From Chromobotia macracanthus (lineage: Eukaryota > Chordata > Actinopteri > Cypriniformes > Botiidae): DNA of 64,000 bases. The notes beneath the pieces are model-generated. The model had not been told where the DNA came from. It searched no databases and saw only the letters and a program-made list of their open reading frames with translations. Shown here in pieces: positions 24,901 through 38,100 of the stretch. The stretch spans positions 227,501 through 291,500 of the forward strand of contig JAZGTH010000020.1 in NCBI GenBank assembly GCA_036877525.1, read 5' to 3'. The translations under genes were made by a program, and so were the position numbers. Every line of letters begins with the position of its first letter. Within the stretch, counting starts at the first letter, position 1.

Positions 24901-27900
24901 GAGCGAGACTCTGAGGGATTATCATTTTGATCACTGACTTTGACATGGACAGTTCCTGTGGAGGACATCTGAGGAACACCTGAGTCTTTGATCATCACAG
25001 TAAGGTAGAAATCACTGATGTGCTCTCTGTCTATTTCCCGACTGGTGGTCAGCTCCCCTGATGGACTGAGAGTGAAGTAGCTGTATATTGATCCAGTGTT
25101 GATGAGATTGTAGGAGAAAGGGCCTTGATTTGGTGCAAGATCTGGATCAATTGAGCTAAGAGTCATTACAGGCGTTCCTGCCCTCTGGTTCTCCATGACT
25201 TCTCCGCTTGTAGTCACCAAGGTTGGTCCATTATCGTTAATGTCCTCCAGGGTCACAATTAAAATAGCACTACCAGTTGCAGCTGGAGAACCTGTGTCCA
25301 CTGCCAGAAGAGTGAGGTTGTACACAGGAACTGTTTCCCGGTCCAGTTCTGCTGCCACAGAGACCTGTCCAGTCTGAGGGTTTATAGCAAAGGTATTTCT
25401 GTCATAGTTAGGAGCAATAGCATACGTGAATCTGCTCCAGCTGGGGACAGAATCTGAATCCTCAGCACTGACAAACGTCACCAAGCCTCCAGGAGAGAGT
25501 CCCTCATTCACCTGAACATCATAGAGCTCTTGAGTGAATAAAGGAGGATCATTGGCATCCAGAACAGTAATATTCACAATCACCTCATCAATATCTGCCC
25601 CTCGTATGCTCCCTGCATTCTTAGCCAACACTTTGAGAGAAATCTTTTCCTCTTTTTCGCGATCAAGTGCTCCAGAGACGTAGATCTGGCCCGTCATTTT
25701 ATTAATGCTAAAACCTTTTTTCCTGCTTCTGCCAAAAATCAAGTAATAGACTATGCCATCTTCTCCCAAGTCTCTGTCACTAGCAAACACCTCCCCAATG
25801 ACCGTGCCTTTAGCAGCAGCCTCTGAGACCTCAAAGTAGTACTGCTTTGACACAAAGCGAGGAACATACTCATTGGCTCCTTTTAGCTGAATGTTAACAT
25901 ATGCAAAACTGCACCTTTCTTCATCTGGAACATTTAAAGCTTTAACTGTCAAATGATACACCTGTTTAGCTTCATAGTCCAGGAAACCTTGTGTGGTGAT
26001 GATACCTGTGTTGGGATCAATTATGAATAGGTCACTGTCTGATGACTGAATGACGTACGCCATCAGAGCATTTGGCCCCGAGTCTTTATCTGTTGCATTC
26101 ATTTTTAATACAGTGGTGCCACTGGGGACGTTTTCCTGCACAACTGGGAAGTACTCAACAGGGTCAAACACGGGAGGGTTATCATTTACATCAGTGACAT
26201 GGATATTAACTGTAACATAACTTGTCTTGGCAATCCACCCTCCATCTGTTGCTGAAACTCTGAGTTCATGTTTCTGTTTGTTCTCATAATCCAGTGGTTT
26301 TGCTAGGGATAAAACACCAGTTTGACTGTTAATCGAAAACAAGCCATCTTCATTACCAGAGGAGATGTTGTATGTAATTAGGCCATTCATTTGTTTGTCT
26401 TTGTCTTTATCTCTTGCTGAAAGGGTGCGGATGGCTGTGCCCACAGTCAGACTTTCAGACACAGTGACTGTTACCAGGTTCTGTGAAAATTCTGGAGTAT
26501 GATGATTCTCCTCTGTAACAACTATTCTGACAGTTGTCTTAGCTGAGAGGGGAGGGTTCCCTTTGTCACTTGCTGTTATTTCAAGAACGTAAACTTTGTT
26601 GATGTCTGCTGTTAGTGAGGACGCTACTGAAACAGATCCGGTTTGTTTATCCAAGTGGAACTTGCTAGAACTGTTTCCTCCAGATAACACATACTCTATT
26701 TCAGAGTTCAGCCCAAAATCCTTTTCGTCATGGGCTGTAACTTTAAGCAATTTGGTGCCGACCTTTACACTTTTAGTGATTGGAGTAAAGTAAAATGCAG
26801 ATTCAAATGTGGGTGGGTTATCATTGCTATCAACGACATTTATGATAACTGTAGTTTCGCTCATGAGCGGTTTAATACCTCGGTCTGAAGCAGTGACAAT
26901 GAAACTGTGCCGGTTTACATTGACATTACTGTGGCCAGTGGAGTTTTGATACCTGAGCTGCTGTTTAATAAAGATCTCACCAGAGGTAGAGTTGATTCGA
27001 AAATACTCTGTTTGGGATCTGATAAAGTAAAATATTTTACCATTAAACCCCTCATCAGGATCTGTTGCAGAGACCGGTAACACAAGGGAACCGACCTCTG
27101 TCAGCTCAGGATAATCCAGGTAATACGATGGCTTGCTAAATCGAGGAGCATTATCATTCAAATCTGTCACAAATATTGTGACATCTGTGCTAACAGTCCA
27201 ACCTGAATCGTGTGCTGAGACTTTGGCAATGTAATGGTCAGTGTCCTCTCTGTTAAGGGGTCTACTGATGGTGATGTCTCCTGTGCTGGGGTGGATGATG
27301 AAGGGGAGGCTTGTGTCACTAATAGAGTATCGGCTAACAGCGTTAGCACCTATATCTTCATCAGTGGTTGTTACTCGAGTAACAGTGAAGCCCACTGGTG
27401 CATTTTCAGGCACAGTAGCACTGAAGATTTTGGAGAATCTGGGAGCATTATCATTAACATCCAGCACGTTGATCAAGACTTTGACTGCTGTACTTTTTGG
27501 AGGGCTGCCTATATCCATTGCCTTCACTCTCAAAGAATACTGGGCAACCTTCTCTCTATCCAGAGGTCGTGTACTGCGGATTTCACCGGTTGCCCGATTG
27601 ATGCTGAAGCTGTTTTCACTGTTGCCATCAATGATTGCATATTCCAGTTGCCCATTTGGTCCACTGTCTTGGTCAACTGCAGAGACTATCAGCACACGTT
27701 GGGGTGAGAGGTTTTCTAGAATCTCTGCATGGAATGGCTCTTGCTCAAACACTGGATGGTTGTCATTAACGTCCAGCACAATAATCTCTACTTTCTCATA
27801 GGCTGAATAAGGTGGGAATCCTTGGTCTCGTGCCTCTATCCATAAAACATACTTTTCAATGTTCTCATAGTCCAGAGGCTTTTTAATGGATAACTCTCCT

Positions 27901-30900
27901 GAAAGCTGATCTATATGGAATGCATTATCCAGGTTTCCACTTGCAATGTAAAATGACATAGAACCTGCCCTGGGTGATGTTCCAGCCACCTTTGTGACAA
28001 CAGTGTTTATTGATTGGTTTTCCAGGAAAGTGAAGGTCTTCTCCTTGACTCTAATATGGGGGAAGTTTCCTCCAGTAACAAAGCGAACTGTAACAGTGGT
28101 GCTGTCCATTTTGGGGTTGGTGCCTCCATCTTTTACATGGACAGTGAAGGTGACCTCTGCACTTCCAGTAAGTTTCTCACTGGCTGTGATAGCACCTCTG
28201 ATTGGGTCAATCTTAAACTTTTCAGAATTCCGTCCAGTGAGTGAATAGTGCAGCTGAGCATTTGAGCCAGAATCTTCATCCGTCACTGTGACGGCAAAGA
28301 CCAGCGAACCTAGAAAGAACAAAACACAGGAAAATGTTGACCAGTCAGACAAACTCATCTAACCCATAGAGCCCTAACACTGACAGTAACAAGACACACC
28401 TGTGGAGGTAGAGGCAGGTATGTGGGTGACGTAGGGATGATGGTGAAAGCGTGGAGGATTGTCATTGATGTCAGACACCATCACAGACACTGTGGCCGAG
28501 CTGGACAGGGGTGTGGGCTGTCCACCATCCACAGCCACCACCAGCAGCTTGTAACTCGCCTGTGTCTCTCGATCCAGCAGGGAGCTGGTGATGATCTGGC
28601 CCGTGGACGGGTTTATGGAAAACTGACCATCCCCTCCACTGAGACTATAGCTGTAAACCAAAAACAAGATCATGGTACAAACAGACCCCAGCATAATATG
28701 CATTTCCTTTATGTATGGTGGAGTAACTGTCACATTACACACTTTTTAATATAAAACAGGAATCTGACTCTTAACTTTTATTGGGTGTGCTATTTTCAAA
28801 GCTATTGTAAAATGTTGAGGAATGTAAAACAGGAATTCCACAAATTGCAGAAAGTGTAAATAAAACAAGGCTAAAAAGATCTAAAAAAAACTGTTTACAC
28901 CTGGTATTAATATGCATTTTGGTCAATCAGACCACAAGCCGACGAGACAGATACATTTTTGTTTACAACTGGTGTTTTAATGCACCTCTTTTGTCCATTT
29001 TTGATTGATTTCGATTGATTCTGTCCTGATTACTTCAAAGGGGAGGTCAATGGGCAGGTCCCTCTGCTTTTGTCAAAATATGAGCAGGAGGGTTAAAGTT
29101 GATGCACACTAATATTATGGGGCTTTTTCAGATATTTCAGAGCAATGGATGAAATAAGCTCAGACAACTTTCACACACTTTCAGCAATGAAATCCTCCAA
29201 ACCCCGTTAAACACTATGGGTTCATGCTAGAAGTCAGGACTGGATGGAAAAACGTGCTCAAGGATCCACTGCTTTGTTTACTTTTTTGTTTTGAACTTTC
29301 TGCTCTGGCTTGTCAAAGTTTAAATCCTGTCTGACAAGCATGCTTCCCAACATGTCAAAAAAAATCTAATGATATGAATTAGCTCAGTAGGTGGAGAGCA
29401 GGCAGTCGTTTGCCTTTTTGGCTACCTCTGAATGTGGTCAAAAGTAGACAAGCTCAAAAAATTTTAGACCCCATTTACACCTGTATTTAGTGTTGTCCAT
29501 TTGTTACCCGACTGACCAAAACGCATCTTAATACCAGGTGTAAACAGGCCCAATATGTGAGAAGGCTGGCACAGAATTACTGACCCACCTACCCCCTCTG
29601 ATCTCTGTCATTGATAATTTTCATCCTCATTAGCATGTGTTTAACAGAGTGGAACATGTGGCCTATCCACATAATTGACAGATAGTAAAGCATGTGTGTG
29701 TATTACCTGATCACACCATTGAGTCCCACATCAGCATCTGAGCTGCTGAGCAGCAGAACATCAGTTCCTGTGGGTACATCTTCAGGAATGGTGGTATGGA
29801 AAGACTTTGAACTGAATGATGGAACATTATCATTTACATCACCAACCAGAACTATAACTGTACCAGAACCACTCAGTGAAGGAGATCCTGCAGACACGAA
29901 GATAAAAAATATCCAGGTCAAAGATCACCAAATAAAAACATCATGTTTTGCATGAATGTGACAATTAATGACAATATCACTGTCTATGTGAAAACAAAAT
30001 TCTGCATTCATTGAGAGGATTCGGGATGGGTATTGTTAAGCTTCGCCCTTTTCAGTTTTCATTATTAAAATAAATTGAATACATATTGCTACTTAAACAT
30101 TATCCTGTACATTTTATTCTATAAACTGTTTAAATATGTTGTTAAAACATTTATCTATAGTGCATTTTTGCTGCTCCAAATTCAAAAGAGAGATCCACAA
30201 AGACAAGTCACATGTACAAAATACAAAGCGCTTCAGCAAATTTGATCACTTAGGGCACTGCTATCCCTGCAACGCCTGTGCAGACAGAGCGCGTTTTCTC
30301 TGCAGTCGTCCTTATTGTTAACAGACCCAAGCATACTTGTTTTCTCAATAAGAACATGTGAAACAATGTAAATACAATAACGAGTGTTTACATATGTTCT
30401 ATATGTTCATTTGCACAATCTGCTTTAATAGCACTTTTTCTTTTGCCCTGCGTGATCTGAAATTTTTTTGTTCTGTTGTTGTGTTTTTTGTGCATTGCTT
30501 TTGTGCAATGTTTTCACCTAAAAACACAGGATATAATGTAGGCTTGTTCTGGATGTAGCGTAATGTTAGTTTGTTTTGAAATGATGACAAAATCTTAATG
30601 AAAGTCTTTCTCATTAAACATTTAAATAAACAAATAATCAAGTTTTAATTTTTAAACTCAAATATACAAACACTTTGCATTTTTTCAAAACAAATTTGAA
30701 AAAATACTCATGCCTAAAATCAGCCTATACACGTGTTAATTTATTAAACTTTTTTCTAAATAAAGAACTGTTCCTGTTCTTTATTTATACAAATAAACAA
30801 ATACATATATATCCTTAGAGAAAACTGTTTTCTTATATAAATCCTAAACACCAAATAGACGGATAATAACTAACTAAGCTAATTTAGGAATCATAGGTTA

Positions 30901-33900
30901 GAACTTACCCAAAATCTGTCACATACCTGTGTTTTGTTCGAAGGCTCATGATCTAAACTGACCATTAATGAGTGCACCAGTGAGTGCATTCATAAATTCA
31001 GTCACAACATTAGAGTCTATAGCGATTTGGTTCGATATACTACTGCTGTTTTTGCTGCAAATAACAGTTTTAAAAAATAACAAGTGCCAGTTAGAATACT
31101 GTTAAAGTACCGGATTGATAAATAATATGTATGTAGTAGTAGCTTAATGATATACAAGCCTACAGAGGATGTGTTCATAATAAAAATGTCACAATTCAAA
31201 AAACCTTAATGGTCAAAAAAACATGCTCAGTTTTCTTATGCAGAAAGCCATTAATTATCTGGGCATGTTTTCTTGTCTGTTTCATATGTTCGTTTATGAT
31301 TTAAGTGATTAAATCCAGATTTAAACACCTCAAAGCATGTCTGTTTAAATCCGAATTCGGTTGTGTTTCAAATCCCTCATCTACAGTCACCCACAGTGCA
31401 GACTGACCGTCTAGCTGCCCGTTCTGAAGGTTAGGAGTTAGGAGAAACGACACAACAGTTAGGAGAAAATGACGCAACAGCTCTGCCAGGCTGAAGTTAA
31501 AAAATGAAGGCAGAAGTGACTGGAGCATCTGCATCATATGTGATTCAAATAAATCTGCTCTTGGCATAAATGCAACCTCTGATAACACTGTACGCTTGAC
31601 GGGCTGTACTGTACAGCAACATAATGAGAAAAATACAGCTCATGCAAACACAAGGCAGAGAGGAGAACAATAGCAGAATGTAGTCGAACATTTTCTCAGT
31701 GTGTGCAACCAATTAGAGGCTGAGCGAGAGGCACAGAGACACAGAGAAAGAGAGGGGTGTTGTTCTTTCACAGATTCCTCTGATTAGTAACATGTTTAAA
31801 GTGGTTAGCGCAGGCTGTAATCCTCTCATCCTCACTGTGAAGACAAAGAGATTAGCATGGTGTCAGATCAGCATTTATCTATGTGTATCCATGTGGTAGT
31901 AACTAGTAAACTAGTTTCCAAGAAGCGGATAGGGACCAGACCAGAGAAGCAGCGGACCAGACTCAACATTCAGAGTTTTAACATGCAGCTTCAGAGATTC
32001 TGCTGGTGAGAGACTGTCTGGTCAGGTAAGGACATATCTGGAAAGTCATGTGATCTAAAGAGCACACACACACGCACACTGGCTGTTCTCCACAATATAG
32101 ATGTGTGTGACTTTTACCATCCTACCATCCCTGACAACCCTAACTCACAATAATAGAAAAACAAGAACACACACACACAAACACTTGTGGAAGATTATTA
32201 TAATAACAGGGGAATATCATGGAAACAGTTCAATCAGAGATAGTATAAAGGGAGAATAAGTGTTAACATCTAACTGTAACATCACTGTAACATTTAGAGA
32301 AAACCAGTGAGTGAAGATGTTCTTCTGACACCAACAGCAGATAAGAAGCACATACAGCATTTCCTCTGATGGGTTTATTGATTACATCACAGTCACTGAC
32401 TCAACACATGCACACATACAGACGCAGGTGTGTGTACATGTGACGTGTTCATTACTCATTGATCAAATCTGCTGCATACAGTAAGACTGCAGTGACTCGT
32501 GGGTTTATCTGTCTCTCTCTCTCTCGATCTGTCTGCCTCTCTGACTGTGTATTTGAGACGTTGTGCCAAATTGATATTTGGACAGACTTTCTATTTCTTA
32601 TTTCATGGCACCGCAGTAGAAAAACAAACAGTGGAGAAGTTGAATAATGAAAAAGCTCTAATATTTTATTGTGCAAACACATCTACACAGTCACATCCTT
32701 GTCCAGGAGGCCAGAACCAGCCTGAAGCATAAATCTCATTCTGTTCTGGAGTGGAGAGCTTCAGTCCAGTCACAGCAACAGCATTTCCTTGCCATTGTTT
32801 CTGTCAGAATCAAACCCTGTTTATATTCTCCAGGATTCTGCTGGACGACTTCCAAATGCTTTGATTTGACTACAGGAAGTGATGTCATTACCTGTTTATG
32901 AGCATGACATTGGGTGAGTGTTCGCAGTGAAACTCTGCATGCTTCAGACAGGGCAACTTACAGTGAACTCGACACACACGCAGTGACCTGTCTGGTGCAC
33001 ATATTTTACCTCTGAACATCTGTTATCACTCTGTATCGATCTCACCTCTCCACACCTGTCTCACCACCCTTGATCTGTCTCACCCCCACACCTGCATCTG
33101 TAAAACCTAATCTTTTCCAGATTCATTAACGCTAATCTTCAGTGTAAATGTCAGATGACAGTATGCATATTTGTGATTATTACATCACTGCTAGAGAATT
33201 TGTTTGTCATAAAAAAAAAACAGGAAAGCAAAAACAAAATCTTATCATAAACATGTCACTTTATACAGAATAACATACTGCATATTTTCAGCTCACACAC
33301 ACTTGTTCACCTACACACCTGGAATTATTGCCCACCAAACATGACTGATAGCTTGTGAAAACATGGCCGAGCTCAACACAAACAGAACATAATAAGAGAG
33401 AGAGTGACAAACAGAGACTCTCGCTATATTTTTGGTCCATGATATTATTTTCATGACAGTTATATACTTTTGTAGAATACTGTATAAATAATTTACAATT
33501 TAATATTTAATTATTTCTAAATATATTACATCACAATGCAAAAACTTTTTATTTATAAAGAAATAAATTCCCGATAAGAAAATTGTACTCTTTTGGATGA
33601 ATTATGACCTGGACATATAAAAAAATCAATTAAAAAAACAATTGTTTTATCATCTTCCCAATGAAAAACAGGGACTGCATCATTTAGAGAAAAAAAATCT
33701 AACTGTGCTTTTTCTAATCAAAACTGCAACTGTGATTATTTCTATTAATTTTCGAATAGCATTTTCTAGTAATATTTTTGTCTCTTTCACGAATACCAGT
33801 ATGACAAAAAACAAAATACTCCTTTTACCTCTCTCCCAACAGGTATTGCTTCTATCAAGCACTGAAATGTTGCACTCTTGGTAAAATTGTAACTGTGCAC

Positions 33901-35080
33901 AGCCGATGTTATTGTCTTCTTATGATTTGTCACTTCATTGTTTTCCTCACCTTGTAAGTCGCTTTGGATAAAAGCGTCTGCTGAATGCCTAAATGTAAAA
34001 GTAATTTATAAGAGCTACAGGTTTGTTGTGGTGATTCGCAAATTTCTGTTAAAAAACAATTAATCATGCACTGAGGGGACATTCTGTTAGAATTAGACGA
34101 CGTTTGGATATGCTTTTGTCCCCAAACTGTGAGGTGAGGGCGATGTTGGAAAACAAGTAAAACTGACCTGGAGTGACATGTGTTTGTTTAAAAGCTCAGT
34201 ACACACACATCTAAACTGTATACATACACTGGTTGAGGAATCTCACAGCATTTCTAAACTGTTTAGCAAACAAATCATGTAAACATACTGTCCAGAGTGT
34301 GTGTGTGTGTTCAGCAAAATGACACACAATGCAACATTCATGCCCTTATCTGTGATAATGTTCATATACTGACCCTACCGTATATACAGTGTGTGTGTGT
34401 GTGTGTGTGAGACATATTCACACACACATTTATCTAAATGAGGACACAGCTTCCATTAACTGATCAACTGCTCTGTGTATGTATGAAACCAGGACCTCAG
34501 AATCAGAGAGACATCTCTCTGATCCTGACAAGGAGATGTCAGGAATCCTGACATCTCCTTTACATCTCAACATTTTCCCATAGACAACAACAAAATAACA
34601 TAGATACTGTAGAACATGGTGATGTTTACTGAAGTGTCCTGCCATCTCTTGGGAAAAGCATCACACTTATGTCATGTATGCTCGAGTGTTAGAAGAGAGC
34701 TCAACAAAGTCTAAATAATCAGCGATTTAAAATCCAAATCTTGATATGAATTCAAACATTTTTCATCAAATTCCTTTCAGAGCAAATGATCAGCGCAACA
34801 TTGTCAACATTCACTTTAGAGCTGTAAACTTGACAAAAGTTAATAAGAAATATATTCAAGAAATATATGAACTGAATATATGAATATATGAGCTGTCTAA
34901 ATAAACTGTCTAGAGACATACTATAGACTTCTGTTGTGAGAAAGTGACCAGGCGAAAGAGATTTGTGAAGCCTCGGCTTTATGTTCAACATCATTCACAT
35001 ACACTGTTTGGTCAGATTTATTAAAGAGACACAAATCCCCTGAGCCAGCCTATAGAGAGAGAGAGAGAGTAAGAGAGAGA

Positions 35081-35117
<37 letters not shown>

Positions 35118-38100
35118 ACACACACACACACACACACACACAGCTCTGTTATTGCAGCTCTGTTTGCCCTGTAACTGTTCAGTGCTCAGAAGATAAAGAA
35201 TGTTAATGACTGTGGGTCTGTTTAAAGACTTGAAGCTTTTCTGTCTCTCTGGCATTGAATGGGTCTTTAAACACTTCCAGAAGCAGAATTCAGTCCCTCC
35301 ATCAGCACATCTAATGAGTTCATTTGTGTGCTCTGCACACCATATCTCTTCTTTTGCACTGGAAATGTTTGTCCTCATTTCTTTGCTGTAAAATAAAATC
35401 TCTTCAATAAACGTTCAGGTCCGTTGCAAAACAGCTTCTTACTGAGTTTCTATGTCTTGATTTCCAGTAAAAATATCTAAAGACACAGATTTAAGGAATG
35501 TTTGCAGTGTAGAGTTCAGGTTTACTGTGGTGAAAGAGCCTGACGTCTATCTAAACAGATCAAATATCTTTAGCTGAACTTCTGTAGAGCTCTCACTAAA
35601 ACACAACTGGAGTATTCTTACTCTCTCTCTCCTGTTTTCACGCCATCTCATTTTCAGTTTTTCTTTTTATTGTGGAACATCCACAAGCACTTGATAAACT
35701 GCTCCAGGCCTCCGTGCTGTGTATGTGTTTAAATCTGTGGTTTGGACAGAATCACTGGTGTGCTGCTTACAGAAAGGATTTTACCTTCCTGTTCAGTTTG
35801 TTAATCTCAACAACATCAACAAACTATGTATCAATTTTATCAAAACTACATTCAACAGAAGAATCTGATGAGCACAAAGGAAACGTTTTATTGCTTAGAG
35901 GTTCCTCAACTTAGGAGACCTAATAAACATGTATCAGTTGTTTCTCATAAAATTCCTCATAGAATTTTTTAAAAAGGCATGAAAGGTACACTTACATTTA
36001 GAAAGAGGAAAAATAATGCAAATGCGAAACATTTGAGCTCATACTGAGACCTCTGTGAGACCATATTCAGAATTTTTGATTGCTGTGGTTTCTTAAAAAT
36101 CTAAAGTTTTTGAGCACAGGTAAATTTTTGCTCTCTGTTGAGTCTCCCTGCTTTCTAGAAGATATAACTTAAATACTAAAGAGGTTTCATTTGTAATTTC
36201 TCTCTCTGTCTTGGTCTTTCTATCTTCTAAGCACTCTGTTTTTTCTCAGAAATCCTGCCAACATCTTTCCACGGAGCACAGAAAAAGCTCTTGATTCTCT
36301 CTCCCTCTCTCTCTCTCGTAAAGCACCTTTAACTGCAGGCCGCGCCTCCACACTCTGCAGGAAAAACACACATTTCCAAATAATGAGTTCAGGCTGCCAA
36401 ACTGCGTTCCTCCCTTAGAGCGCCAGGGTCCTGCCAGCTTTCCTTCAGACACTCACAGAAATGATACGGAATGAGATTGGAGAGAATTCCAGAGACAAAG
36501 AGAGAGCGAGGGATCAAAGGTCAGGACTACAGAAAAGTGAGAATAAAGTAGAATGGAGAAGAGGAAAGATACGGGCTCAAACAACACAGAAGGCAAGCAA
36601 ACACTTACAAGAGACAGATTTCAGTGATTATTCCAGAACAAAGGAAAATCCACTGCCAAAATTTAAACTGGAAAAGTGTTTCTTAAGTCCCACTAATCAG
36701 TGTTTTCAGCTGACACCACAAAGTGATCAACACAATATCAGGCAACAAAACCTCAAAACACAAAAATAAAACGATTCGGATTTCATGTTGACATTAAAAG
36801 AAATTAGCTGAGCAGGAAAGGCCATGCTCGTCTAAGAAGTCCATCAGTCACAGTTTAAGATATTTTCTCCTGCCAGATATAAGACACTTTTTTTCTGTCA
36901 AACCCTGTCATTACAGCTGGTCATGTGACCTCACAGGAATGGAGAGGCACCAATTAACCAAGATGGGTTAACCAGTAACCAGAGCGTGTGAGCTAACCAG
37001 AACACAAACACACATCAGGAAAATCACTTTTCAAACAACACACACAAATACCTTTCAATGTTATTTACACAGTGCTAAACATTCACTCAAAGCAGCTCTT
37101 CATGAGATTCACCAAATAACAGCAGAGAAGCACAGTTGCTAATATAATAAAAGCATTTAGTGAATCCAGATGTTCTTACCGGAGTCATGAGCTGTGATGA
37201 TAAGGGTGTATGTGTCCTGTGTTTCTCGGTCCAGTGTTTGGATCAGATTCAGCTGACCGCTGGATGTGAGGCTGAAAGCTCCTGCGTCACTATCACCGCT
37301 CAGAGTGTAGCTGACCTGACCGTTAGTGCCCAGGTCATCATCACGGGCAACAACCTGAAAAACACAACACAAACCCCTCAAAACATGACAAAGACCCCTC
37401 AAAACATGTATATTATTACATTATTATTTTTAACAGTTATTACAACAGAACATGTCAAGTGCTCACTGCATGCTGTACTTGTCCAGTAAATGTTTTAATA
37501 TTAGAAATGCACAATTAAGAACATCTAGTGTTAGATTACGGAACAAGAAAACCCCTATAATGAGAAATATGTTAAATTTTCTCCAAAACAATAAACAAAA
37601 CTGTTACAATGTAGCATTTTCTGCTTGGTTCAGTTAGCTTTCACAGGGCAACATTTCAAATGTAACTGAATCAGATTATTTTTAAGTCTCTTATTGATCA
37701 GAGAGTGTGACTTCATGTCCAGCAACCTGCTCTATGCACTTACTGTAAGTGTTGTTATACTAAAGGTAAGGTAGGCAGTTTTGGAGAAACTACGTAGTAG
37801 GCTAGCTTTAAAAGCATAAGATCCCGCCCTCCCTTCAGAGCACTCTCCAAAGCCACGCCTCCTCCAACACATGAACACATACATAGTTTGACAGGCAAGT
37901 ATGACATCCTATTATTGCATTTGGACCTAACACATGACTGGATGAACATTTTATAGTTCTGCATCTTCCACATAAGATACAGTACCACTTAAAAGTTTGG
38001 AAACACTCATTCTTATACTGTTTTTTCACATTTTAGAACAATAGTACAACTCATTAAAACTATAAAGTAACTTTGGGAATTATTAAAGAAAATTAAAAAT

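Larger units (their letters stand above)
29888..37179 (-). other. large fat4 intron
   Basis: 7,292 bp. It contains the SINE tail at 33951, short CA/TG runs, the perfect hairpin at 34530-34560, a GTCCCC-type repeat near 34425 and a purine/CA tract at 35051-35141. No coding block that would fit fat4; the flanking exons already join in phase. Confidence 0.55.
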
